From Neospora caninum Liverpool (Eukaryota; Apicomplexa; Conoidasida; Eucoccidiorida; Sarcocystidae), in the NCBI RefSeq assembly GCF_000208865.1, contig NC_018392.1, positions 310,001-374,000 on the forward strand: a stretch of DNA of 64,000 bases, in the 5' to 3' direction. The notes under the pieces are model-generated. The model did not search any database, was not told the DNA's origin, and saw only the letters and a list, made by a program, of their open reading frames with translations. Positions 22,001-33,800 of the stretch are shown here, one piece after another. The translations under genes and the position numbers were made by a program. How positions within the stretch are numbered: the first letter of the stretch is position 1; each line of letters opens with the position of its first letter.

Positions 22001-25000
22001 CAGTAAGCAGTACATTTCTTTTTTCGCAGTCTTCACTCAAGAAAGGAAGAAGGCCTCCCCAATTAACCCCAAAGAAAAAACGCACAGACACAGTGCAGCG
22101 CATTTCCGATTGCCTGCAAAGAAACGTTGACGGACTCGATTTTCGCTTCTCTCTCTCTACACTTGGAAGCACGTGTCGGGCCCTGTGGCCTTCAAGAGTT
22201 TACGGTGGCATTCAAACCCTGCGGCCCACGCCGTCTGTGAATCACTAGGCAAGACCCGTCGCCTCAGTTGATGGGTTGGGGCAATCGCAATGAGGAAGTT
22301 GGCCGCAAGACAGCAGACGATCCCCTGGCTCGTGTCTCTCCATTTCTCGTTCGGGTTTTGCACCCTGGTGTCTCCAGTCTCTGTAGATGGCCATAGCATC
22401 TCAGGTTCGTAGCGAGGCCCGCGGGAACGCTGTACCACCGTTTGGCGGTCTTTTTCTTGTGTACGCACAGCGCGACATTCTCTCGCTCCAGAGTGCGCTG
22501 CTCCGCGCCGCCTCCACCCTGCTTCCCATTCCTCCCCTCTTAGACACTAGGTTTGTCTCTTCCGCGAACACGAACTGGAATTCGGGAGACGAAACCGCCG
22601 AAGCCGAGAAGAAAGAAGATCGAGAGGATGGCTACGAGTCCCGCGAGAATACGAGACAGAAGCGAGAAAGCGACGACTGGTCCTGGGCAGTTCTGTCTGG
22701 CGCCGGAGACGATCGTCAGGTGTGCATACACCTCGTTCTCCGGTGTACCGGTCCTCGGTGCAGCACCAGCGTCCTTTCTCCCCACCTGCGAGCAGACGAA
22801 GAAGATCAAAATCTTTCTCTTCCCCTTTCCGCCTCTCCCTCTGCGTCTGCCTTTTCAGTCTTCGAGGCGGCCCGCCCGTCTGAGACTGAGGCGCACAAGA
22901 GTTCTGAGACGCAAACGCAGCCGGTCGGGGAGAAGACGGCCGGCAGGAAGCGGAGCACAGGCACCGACCTCTTGGCAGCTCAGCTGGAGAAGAAACTCCT
23001 TCAATTTCGAGATTTCCTGCTGCCGGCCAAAGGCGCATTGGGAGACGTGGGCTCCTCTCCCTCCCGTTCGTCTCGAGATTTGGACGAATTGGATCCGTGG
23101 CTAAGTAAGTTGATTCGTTGCCGTCCTAGGGCGTCCAGATGCGAAGTACTTAAGTGGAAGACAGAGAGAGCGAGAGAACACAGCATCATCGATGTCTTCA
23201 TCATCATTTATTCCGTGGAAGTCAGCCAAACACCGCGCAGATATGAAAACTAGGCGTGGAGACTCCTAGCAGCCCATGGACATGTCCTCAAGAAAGAAAG
23301 TACAGAAGATGATGGAAAGACAGGTATATCAGAAACGCGCGCCGCTAAATTAATGGAACCTGCTCTCTGCATATTGTTTCACGTGAGCAACGAAAACGTA
23401 GCTGTTGCACCGACGAGCGACAAAAGGCCCTAAACCCTCTGGCTGTTGTCTTCTCTCCTTCCTCATTCTCGCGGTTGTCGGGTACCCGCTTCATCATCTC
23501 TCGTTTTCCTCACAGGCGAAACAGTCAGATCCCGTCGCGCGCGCGTTTCTCTCTTGCTCGCTCCAAAATCAACCCAGAAGCCGCTTTCCGCGTCTTCGTC
23601 CCTCTCGCCTCTCGCGGCCGTCCGCTTCTCGCCTTCCGCTGCTCTGTCCTTCTTTCTCTCTCCAAAGCTGAACGATCCCGAAGTGGCCTTCGCTGACGCG
23701 CTCCTGGACCGCTTTTTTCTCCTTTTTTCTGGAGAGAACCAGGAGCAGGGAGAAGGCCGAGATGGCAGGGTGACTGAAGAGTTGACTGAAGAGTCGACGA
23801 GAGAGGAAAGGAAACACCAGAGCGAAGAGGAAAGCGAAGACGAACGCGCCGAAGGCCAGGTGCTGCGGTACTTGGAAGATCTGTTTACACACACGGAGGG
23901 AGAAGTGCGGGCCTCTGTACTCTTTCTGCTTCTCAGCCAACTGTTTGGAGGCGCAGACCCTGGCGCGCGTCTCGAGTCTCCCCTTGTGTCTCCTTTCCTT
24001 CGTTCCTCTGCGGTTTCGGCCTCCCACCCTCTGGGGCCTCACGAACCATCCGAGAAGAAAAGAAAGGAGAACGACGAGCAGCGATTCTACCACGCTTTTC
24101 TGCGGATCTGGAAGGAAGTGTTGCAGAGGGAACTCGGCGAACTGTACGGGGTGAGGTTGAAACGCGGGAAGACGCGAACCGGAAGATGCAAGCGCAGGTT
24201 ACAGTTGCCCCGGTGCACTTCCATTACTTTTCCTGGCAAAAGAGGGGAAAAACGAGCGGAGGGACTCTTCCCGAGACACTGCCTCGCGACGAGGAGTCGA
24301 CGCGCGCGAATCGAAGAAACAGAGAGAGGGTCAAAAACGGTCTGCACTTCGAGGTCTGCCGTACGCAGACGAAACGCCTGGACCCAAAAGCGACAAACCG
24401 AAACTCGATTGTGCGACACCTGGAAAAATACTCTGCTCCTCAGGCAGGCGAGTGGCGCAGAGTCGCAGCAAAAAACGGATTTTCCTCAACTGCCGACCCT
24501 TGCGGATGGCGCTTCCACTTGCGCGTCTGCGACGAGATACATGTATAAATGCATCGAGAGAAGATATGGACAGACGCAGATAGAGATAGGCATTAATGGC
24601 GATAGATGGCTAGAAGACACGACCAGTCAAAAGAGGAAGAGAGGGGAGAAAGAGAGCGAAGCAGGACAGACGAAGGAAAGAACGAGGAACCAGGATCGTC
24701 TGGCTTCGTTTCTTTCTGGCTGTAAGACTCTCTAGGCGCGAGGCGTGCGCTTTTGAAAACACGCGATAGCTGCATCTGATTCCCGCGGTTCCATGTTTCG
24801 ATGTTTCTTCCATGCTTTGCTGTCTTTCGCTCGTCGTCAGCCGACTGTGTCCATCGATGCTGTCGGGCACCAGGCGACGACCGCCGTCATCCACTTCTCC
24901 GTAAGCCAGAAGATCCCGGCACCAACGTCGGAACATCTCTATCCGTGGGGTTATGCCTCCGTGACCTATCTCTAACTCGAGTTTCGTCCCCCGGAGAGAG

Positions 25001-28000
25001 AGACACAGGGGCTCAGAGATTATGCGCATCCGGAGGCAACATAAACAGTGTATACCTCTCTTCGGATAGATACAGAACGCAGACTCGCCCACCGTCCATG
25101 TACGCGTCTCCCTCTCCAAGAGAAATCTGGAATCCCATATCTTTATCTACATGCGCAGCTCTAATCAGTTCATACATAAATGCATATATAAAAACAGATT
25201 GAACCCGTGGAGCGCATCTGTGTGCACCGCGGAATACCGCCCCTGCTTCACTCCTCTTTCTTCCTACGGTCTCTCTGCTTACCCCCGTGCCTGTCTGTGC
25301 ATTTCCTCCTCGCCACACGCCCAAGTGGAGGGAGGACCCGTCGTTATTCGTGAATCTTCTCTTGTTTCTAGAGGTGCGAAAAGCCGAAAACTTCCCCTGA
25401 GCCTACCGGACAGTTTTATGCACATGACGGCATGGTGCATCGTCTCACGCTGTAGAGATGGAACGTCGACTTGTTTCTGTCCGTGCGGGTGTCCTGTTTT
25501 CCCCAGGCAAACGCAGAGACGATCATCGCCGTCAAGCGGCATGCGATGCTGCCAAGGAGCTCCCTTCTGCAAAACAGCAGCTTCTTCCAGGGTCTGAGGC
25601 CCTATGAAATTCTCCTTTGTCCAGGTCCGGAATCGTTGTTTTTTCTTGCTGCCCCTGGTTCCCTCCTCAGTCGCTTGGCTACTTTCCCGTCTGCCTCTTG
25701 CTGTCCTTCATCCCCCTCGATGCCTACAAGCTCTTCCCTTCCTCCTCATCTGTCGCCGTCTTCTCGCGTTTCTCTGTCCGCTTCTGTATCTTCAGGTCAC
25801 CAAGTTCCCTCGCGTTCTGTCGCCGCTGTCTCGCCCTACCAAGACCTGCTCTTTCTCGTCAATCTCAGTCGGGTTTCTTCTCAGTTGACCTCTTGGGTTC
25901 CCGGTCTTCTCCAGCCGTCCGCTGCGCCGCCCACCTCCTCGGCACGTCCTTCTTCCTCCGCTGTCTCTTCCTCTCCCTCGTCGCCCGCGGGTGCGTCTCC
26001 TGCCTTGCCTCCCGCGTCTTCTGTTTCTCCGCCGTCTCCGAGTCCAGCGCCAACCGGTGTGTTGCCTGTCTTTCCGGAGCCTGCAGACGCGCCGGCTCCA
26101 GAGGAACAGGACTTGTCTTCCTCCTGGAACGCCTTCTCTCCGTCCCCTCAGGCAGAAGAGCGCGAAGAGGCGAGGAGCGACAGGCGAGAAGGCCACGCCC
26201 CCGAGCAGCTGGCGAGTTCGCCCCCGGCGCGGCGAGGCCGGCTTCCGTCCGCGCCGTCGTCCCCTGCGGGAGACGTGCTCGCGAGCACAGGTTCTGATGA
26301 AGAAGCAAGCGAGAGATGGAATCTGAGAGGAGGGATGCTCCCTTCGAAGACTCACCGGCGGCTCTCGCTTGAGCGCTGGCAGCAAGGCGAAAGCCTACAG
26401 AGAGATTCCGGCACTTTCTGCTTGTCAGACAGGGAAGAGAATGCAGAAGAGAAGAACGGAGAGAAGAAGGAAGAGAGGGAGGAAGTCGAGGCGGGGGTTC
26501 TCCCCGAGGATCCGGGAAGGGAGGAAGACAGAGTCGGAGAGCGGGGAAACCGCGGAAAAGAAGACACAGGAGAGGAAGAACCCGCCAGAGCAAGGATCCA
26601 GCTTACCGAGATGCAACAGAAGAAGGAACAGGGAACTTGTTCGTTTAGAGCAGATGAAGAGGAAACTGGCCCGCGGCTCCTGGCCGCTGTGGAGGGTCAC
26701 GACGCATCCATCGGACGTAGTGCCCGGCCGGAGTTGTCTCTTCTCTCGGCTGTTCTTTTCCTTCTCGATTCGCTCGTCACAAGGGCGTGCGCAAACGTCT
26801 GCTACGGCATGCGAGGCGAGACAACTTTTTCTCGGGGGCGTGGGAGAGGACCAGAGGAAGAAGGACACGATAGAGAAACGCTGGGGGTTTCCGCAGGAGC
26901 TGAGGAAGGCGGCTCAACACCTCTGGACCCCCAAGACGGCAGCCTGGCTGAAGTTGCTGCAATCCCTGTACGAGTAAGTGCGGCAGTTGATGCACTTTCC
27001 CGAGACGAAAGAAGAGAGGCGGGACACCGAGACGCGTCGAGTGCGGGGATGTGCCGTGGCGAAAAAGAGTAAACAGAGGTTGCCTAGGCTTCCCACGGCG
27101 CGGTAGGTGAGTGGCCGATCTGTTTGAAACGACGGTCTCTCGGCCCGACAGCCACGAGAAACGCGGAGGCAAAAGCCGTAGGCCGTGAGTTACCGCGGGG
27201 GAACGGCGAAGAAAGAAGGCGACTAAACGAGTCTCCAGACAAGCTGCGTTCGAGCGGTTCCGCAGGCAACGACGAAAAAGCGGCGAAAATGCGATGGCAA
27301 AAATGCCTGCTGGGGCCGCTTGAGGCACACAAAGTGGAAACGCAGTCAGGGTTCGAGGCAAATTCTCCCCGTGTCAGGCCGCACGCAGGTGAAACCGCGG
27401 GAAAATTTGGTGTGGACGGCATGGACGAGTTTTTGTTTCGTTCTTCACCTCTCGACCACGGGGCTTTCGCTTTCTGTTGTTCTTTTCCGACGCGTTTTCT
27501 CCTCTGTTCCAGCGAGACGCGTTGGCCTTCGCCGTCGCTTTTGCGTTCACGTTTATGCGCAACTCCCAGGCGTTCGGTGCTGCTTGTCTTTCTGTTGCCT
27601 CTCTCAGATTCTTCCGACTCCGTACAGCACTCCCGAGGCGCTTCTTCCAGTCGTTTCCTCCATTAAACGTCACCTTCTCTTTCCCCTGTCTCCTTCCGTC
27701 CCCCTTCCCCTCGCTTCTTTCTTTCCTTTCGGTTCCGTAGTCGTCCGCTGCTCGACTGACCCGCGGCTGAGCGAATCTGTAGACCTCACCAGTTCCACAC
27801 AAGCCACGGAGACCGGGGACTTCCTGTTTCACCACGCCTTCCCAACTTCTTGGAAACAGGCAGGATCCCAACCCTCCTCGCCTTTTGGTTCTTCACCTGC
27901 GCTCTGGGGAGTCACGGGTGAGGCGGGGCGGGTGGGTACAGAAGGCAGAAGTTCAAAACGCGGCGAGCGCGAAACGCCCGTTCTCGCAGGCCAAGCAGCG

Positions 28001-28411
28001 TTTCCTTCTGTCACCCAGACAGGCTTTTCCGTGCGAGGAGCGTCAAATCGCGGTGGGGACGTGAAGCAAGAAGAACTCCAAGAAGACACACAACGCGAAG
28101 GCGCTGGAAACGGCTCCGCGGGAGAGTCCGCGGGTCATCACGGGAGAAAGTCGAAGCCAGGCCACGCCCTGACAGCGGAAGGAGAGGCAGTGGGAGAAGT
28201 CGGCACGGCAGAAGCAAGTGAAAGGCAAGACCCGAGTGAAGTTGAAAGCGAAAGGAAAGAAAGAGGCGAAGAGAAATCGAAATTCGATGCAGCTGGAACA
28301 GATGGCGAACGAGGAAGAGGTCCGTCGCCGAGGCGCTGGCGTACACCCGCATCGCTTGCCGGACTCCTGAGGGAGCGCCCGAAGCGATCAGACTCGCTTC
28401 GAGATGAATGA
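13070..28411 (+). CDS. Giant cysteine-rich membrane-anchored protein, unknown family
   Basis: Proposed exons: 13070-13445, 14210-18054, 18686-21302, 21656-22002, 22471-23104, 23516-24150, 25507-25624, 25796-26973 and 27608-28411. Every junction agrees in phase, giving about 3517 residues. Residues 8-30 form one strong hydrophobic helix (signal anchor or signal peptide), so the rest is probably lumenal or extracellular. Four cysteine clusters with a shared G-x-x-C / C-x-x-G-L-x-C spacing lie at about 91-205, 356-385, 1424-1455 (ECDPGLLCVNYRC) and 1545-1615 (GELCGSDSDCGWD). A PTPV tandem repeat is at about 694-733, followed by a Pro/Ala/Ser-rich stalk, then about 700 charged residues rich in Glu and Arg. 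The last 1100 residues contain amphipathic helices such as LAAQLEKKLLQFRDFLLP and FYHAFLRIWKEVLQREL. I do not recognise the family. The cysteine modules resemble EB/Dickkopf-like disulfide knots only in spacing. It could be two genes; exon 3-4 and exon 9 boundaries are the weakest. Confidence 0.55.
13781..13810 (+). repeat. (CA)n microsatellite with CG interruptions
   Basis: A run of CA dinucleotides broken by two CG steps lies in the first intron of the cysteine-rich gene. It is a plain microsatellite with no coding role. Confidence 0.9.
15916..16029 (+). repeat. Coding tandem repeat, PTPV units
   Basis: About nine and a half copies of a 12-base unit (CCTGTCCCCACC and variants such as CCGGTTCCGACC) encode an alternating Pro-Val-Pro-Thr run inside exon 2 of the large cysteine-rich gene. 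Pairs of units alternate, giving a 24-base higher-order period. The product would be an extended polyproline-type rod that separates the N-terminal cysteine clusters from the stalk. Threonines flanked by prolines are typical mucin-type O-glycosylation sites. The array is a good candidate for length variation between strains. Confidence 0.93.
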
Positions 28412-30867
28412 GACAATAAGGAAGAATACACGGGGGTCAGTCAAGGTCATTCCAGAAAACCGGTGGGGTTTACCAGGGAAAGAGAAAACTCTTGGTACGA
28501 AGCTAGCTTGGACAGAAGAGGTTTTCGCTACAGCGGTGCGCACGAGTGTTCACAGAAATGGAAGTTTGAGGGCTTCATTGTTGGAACCCGTGAAGAATAA
28601 CGGGCAGTGTGAGGACACGAAGCCCCAGAGCGCGCTGATGGCAAGGTGGAGACACGGTTCACGATCACAGGTTCCCTACTCCCTTTGCTCGAGGGGAAAA
28701 CCCAGCTCGAGACATTCGAGAACCCGTGAAATCCTTCAGGTGGTAGCCTGCCTTCGAAAAGGTAGCCTTGACATCGTCATCACGATCATCATCTCTACGG
28801 CGGACACTGTAGCCAGAAATGGCAACCAGAAGCGTAACACGTTGGAAAGAAACTCAAGGCGCGGACAAGCAAAGTGCCCACAATGAAGATCTCCTGTTGG
28901 GTCCGTGCGCGCGGAAACATCAAAGTTTCCAACCGTATGCGAGAGTGCTCGCCGCCTCAACACGACGGCGATCCTCCGTTCTTGGCCTCAGACCCTTGAC
29001 TGGGAACTGACAGACTGGAGCCGAACTGCGCAAGAGCGTAGGTTGTCTAGAAAATAGCCCGCGACATAAGCGGCTTTCTTCGCAAGGCGGCTGCTCTTAT
29101 GACTCTTATGAACTTGTTTCAGTTTCAGAAAACAGGTGTGCGTTCGATTCGCGCCGTGCGCAAAAGGCCAGCGGGAAGAGATTGCAGCACGGGGATCTAC
29201 CGTAGTCTGCGAAGAAAGGAGTCTGTCTCGTGGGAAGTGTGTGTCTTCTTTCGTGTTGGAGAGATGCGTTCTCGCTCTCTCTTGTTCCTTCGATTCACTG
29301 GACTCGCTCCAACTTGCCTCATCGCCTACTGGTGAACGAAAAAGCGCGGCGAGTAGCCGCTTGGACGGAGATGAGTCAAATCGCGTCTGATAGACGCTTG
29401 GCCTCCGTCACTAACCGATGAGGATAAACAGCCAATTCAAGTGCGGTATCTATAGCTTCAGAGACGCTAGAACCTTTTAAATGAGAGTAGAAAACCTGCC
29501 AAACTGGTGTCATTCAGCCCATAAAAGGCGCCGAACAGAGTGTCCAACTGCGGGGGGATGTGCCTATGCCTAGCACTGCCTGACGTGGCCGTATCTCTTG
29601 CGAGAGCTGCGCCTTCAAGCGACCGCGTCAACAAGGATGAGGCCGCGAACGCTCCGGCTGAACCAAAAAGCCGGTTTGCTGAAGGAAACAGCCTGACCAG
29701 TGGAAAAACCGGACTCGACGGCCCTGCGTTTTCTCAGCAATCCGTTTGCCGCCCGTCCGTCCGCGCAGTGCCGCGCATGCCGGAGGCACAAAAAAGTCGA
29801 GACGGGCGGCTGTTCTTCGTCTCTGCGTTTCTCAGAGAAAAGCCAGGGGCGTGAGAAAGAGCCAGAGAAGAAACAAACGGTATGTGAGGGGCTTGCCAGT
29901 CCCGCCCAAGTCGCGATGAAGCCCTGAAAAGGACTTCCGCCACACGCTTTCGCTTCGCGCGAACGCACGCGAACGCGCGCGTACGCGCCGTGAGAGCCTC
30001 CCGACGGGAGCGGTTGTGGGCGCTCAGTCGTGCACGGCATTTGCTGGGCATTTAACACCACAGAACTGCTTTGTGAGAGCTGCCTAAACAGGGGCGCGCC
30101 TTCTGCTGGAGAAAAACCTCGAGGCAAAAGTCGTGGAAAAAAACGGATGCGAGGGACTTGAATTCGTCGCACCAGGGGGTCGCGGAGCCCGGCGGGGACG
30201 GCCGGGGCTTTCTCGTGGAGACCGTGCCGGTGGTTTGTTAGTCTTTATGTGATCCCTATGGAAACGCTCATCACAGAAAGGCCTCAGCAAGAAACCAGAC
30301 AACTTTTGAATGCCTAGGGCAGTGGGGAACTAGCTTCTGAAAAAGCTCCTTTCGCCGCCCACCTTCTCGCCCCAGCTTCCGCGTGTCTCCGCCCGACAAG
30401 GCCCTGCCGTCGATTTTGTCAGCCGCACGCGGCGTCTCTCCCAGCCCTTCTCCTTCACCGCTTAATTTTTCGCGGCCGTCGTCTGTCCCCTCTCTCCTCT
30501 GCACGGCAGTCTCTGCTTGCTGAGTCTACTTGTTGGTGCCTTCTCCTCGACGGTAAGTTTTTCTCCGCCGTTTCTCCAGCGGCCTAGTAGCCGCCTAACG
30601 GCCAGCCTTGTCCTCGCCGCTTCGGCTGCCGCTCCCTCTCCCTCGCCTCTCACGTTCCGCGACAGTGGTAAAGTCCGGCACTTTGGAGGCGCTTTCACGG
30701 AAGGGGAGAACGACTCGCCGCTGTCCTCGTTTTGCCGCGTTCTCTAGTCGAGATTGCCATGTCTCTCGAGGCGAGATTGCCATGTTTGTCTCTCTCCGTC
30801 GCTTTTCGGTGTCTCTCTAGGCGAGATCGCAGTATATCTGTCTCTCTCCGTCGCCTTTCGCAGCCTC
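28412..30867. other. Intergenic region, no supported gene
   Basis: About 2.5 kb between two plus-strand genes. Open frames on both strands are short or have the composition of GC-rich non-coding DNA, and none has matching splice sites or a recognisable motif. It should include the 3' UTR of the cysteine-rich gene and the promoter and 5' UTR of the next gene. An (A)CGCG-rich patch is at 29960-29990. Confidence 0.45.
30743..30860 (+). repeat. Short imperfect direct repeats upstream of a start codon
   Basis: GCGAGATTGCCATG-like elements occur twice (about 30749-30763 and 30770-30784), and a GCGAGATCG variant follows at about 30821. The phrase GTCTCTCTCCGTCGC also appears twice (about 30787 and 30839). 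All lie just ahead of the start codon chosen at 30868. They may be spacer duplications in the 5' UTR or promoter elements; nothing more can be said from sequence. Confidence 0.5.
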
Positions 30868-33800
30868 ATGCCAGCGTCACGCTGGCGAGATGACGGGCTC
30901 TGCCGCCGTGCCTTCCCGTGCAGCGTCGCTCCCTGGCCGGAGAGATCGGCGCAGGGAAGGCCTTGCCGAGGAAAGGCCGTTCGGTTATCAGTTGCGCACC
31001 GATCGGCGCCATGGCGCGTGAGTCCCCACGTGGCCTTCCTGTTCTTCGTGGTCGTCTTGGTGGGATGCAGCGTCCAGAATGGAGTGCACCGAAGTGGACC
31101 AGAAGCCCGAGGCACGGCAACAAACTGGCTGCGGAGTCCTGGCCGCGAACGCGAGGTGATGTCCAGCTCACCATGGGGGGTCATCTCGGCGGCAGCCTCC
31201 TCGCATCCTGGGGAGGAAGTTGTCCAATTCAAGAAGGACCAGCTGGAGAGAGAGGAATCTCGGGATCCCTGGCCGGCCTCCTCCGCGCGGGGGAGCGCAG
31301 GCGACGAGCGCGGAGCGACGGGGAAGGAGAAAAGAGTCCGAGTTGAATCGAAGAGAGGAGCCAGCCGTCTAGAGTCGTCTCCAGCGGAAAGTGGGATCGC
31401 CGTGGGGAAGGGAAACGGCGGAGGAAAGAGGGCGGCAGCCGGCATTGACTCCACAAACGCACAGGAAGGGAGGACTTTCGCTCCTAACCCCCAGGACAAC
31501 GGTGAGGCGAGGGAAGCAGACGGTCGACAGCGCCGGCTTCAGGCAGGAGAGACAGCCAACGTTTAGGACGAATGTGGAATCGGGTAGCCGGGAGGATGGA
31601 GAGTTTTTGGCGCGGAGTGCGACGGGAGAGAGAGGGGTTGGAGATTCGAAGCTCTGAGCCGGAGTGGACAGAAGGGGGACCAAGAGAAGGAGTCCAAGGC
31701 CTCACGGGGGGCGAGCCCGAGAGCTGCGGAGCTCGGCAATCCCAGAGGGCCACGCGAGTCTTCCCAACGCCTCAGTTTTTCACATTCTCACGATTGACTC
31801 TGTGTGTCTGGTTCTTCCGTGTCTCTCTCAGGCATTGCTGCCGCGCCGTGTGCGCATGCGGCAAAGGTGGAAGAAGGAACGGCCACGGAGTTAGGTCAGC
31901 TGAGCGGCGTTTCACTGCCCGCTCGTTCGGCATCCAAAGAGGCCTCGCCTGTTCGGGCGCAAAAGGCTCCTGAGGACTCAAATGCGGCGGGAACTGGCCC
32001 CTGGAGACGGCTCGCCAGCGTGGACGAAGAGACCGGGGACGCGACGGGCCTTCCTTCTGTCAAAGAGTTGGAGCCTTCGGAGGGCGCCGGAACGCGCGCA
32101 AGGCTCGAGGGTTCCGGGGAGGCACCGGACCAGCCAGCGAAGACGAGCCCTCGGAAGGCAGGAAGGGAGACGCCGGCGAGCAAGGAACGCGTTCCGAGGG
32201 AAGGGACTGCAGTTGCTAAGACGAAGGCCAAGCGAAGGCGTGGGAAAGCCCGGAGCAGGAGACTCCCACCGGGCCAGAATAAGCGGGGAAGTCGCTTGAA
32301 GGCAAGAGCGAGAGAGCCTGCCAGGGGAGTGAAGGCGGCGCGGAGACGCAAGGCCGTTTCAAAGCCTCGGGCTGGGTCGAGTCCGCGATTCCCTTCGGGG
32401 AAGCCTAGAGCAGACGCAGCCACTCAGCGAGGCCGGGCAGAGACCAGCAACCAGGAGCAATCACTCGATGAGAGTCGCGTCGGGGATGGCCAAACAGTTT
32501 CGAAAAAAAACAGGAAAGGCCGAAAGAAGACCCGGAAGGGCAGAGGCAAGAAAGGGGCGGCAGCGCTCCCTGCTGTCCCTGGGCGCCAGGCAGAAAGCCA
32601 AGAGAGCGGCGATTCCGTGAAGGCATCTGAGCTGTCGTCCATTGACGAGGGCGGAAGCAGTTCGCCAGCGGTTCCCGTCGAGCTCTTCCCGCAAGGCCGT
32701 CTCTCTGGGGAGACATCCGTTCGGAAAGGTGAAGCCACGCCGACGGCCTCGCTGGCGGCGGAAACTGAGGTGGAAGACGACTCCGCGTCGCGTGTGGAAA
32801 GAGCCGTGGATCGGGCCGCTGCGGAAATCGACGCAGAGGTTGGGGGCTTGCTCGAGCAGATGCGCATCATCGAACCCCCAGTCGCGGGTCTCCGCCGAGG
32901 CCTCAGCGGCCTTCTGCTCGCCTGCTTTCTTCTGCCGGCTTTCCACTACCGCGAGTCGACGCTGACTTCCGAGTTCAACGACTTGGGGACTCAGCGCGAA
33001 GCGCTGGCGGGGTCTGTGTTTTTCGGGCTCCTGCTTTACGGAGTGAAGAAGTTGCAGGGGTTCTTCGACAGTTTCTCTCGGCAGCGACAGTTCAGGAAGA
33101 GTCTCGCTCGCATTCGCGCCGCGTACCTTCGAAAGCGACACTTTGCCCTCACAGCAGCCTCCGTCTCCGCCGCCGACCGAAAAAGGTACAGGAGCAATCC
33201 GGTGCTCAGGCCCCTGGACGCCCCGAGGAACTTGGTGACTTTCCCGGGTGGCCGGACGGAAGCGAACGGGGGCGCCGCAGGGACTGTTCGCGAGAGTGGC
33301 TCAACGAGACAAGGTGCGGAGACGGAGGGCGCAAACAGTCAAGCCGTCGGGGGAACTGGAGAAGCGAAGCGTTTCGCGGAGCCTGCCCCTGGTTCGACGG
33401 AAGGATGCATGCAAACAGAAAGGGTTCCGCGTCCGGAAAGAGGCGAAAACCAAGCGCCTCCACAAGAGGAAGTAGGACAGCTACAGGAAGCGGGGGGAGG
33501 CAATGCAGGAAGCAAAGGCGGCCAAACACTGGCAACCGTGCAGCCGGACGGCGAGCGGGAGGCGCTGCGAGAAGCGAAGGATCCCGACGCAGAGTCGTCT
33601 CAAAGAAGGGCGTCCTTCGAGCGACAGCCGAGTGTCGGAGACGAGCAGGAGGGGGAGACGTCTGATGAAGCAAGCGGGGGAAAGAAAGGAACCTTGCAAA
33701 CAAGCGAACAGACGCCTCTCGAGGTTGGCCTCAACGTGTCGGACTCAGGCTTGCCTTCGCAGACGAGCACACACTCAGTCCGCCAGCGGTCTTCAGCAGA

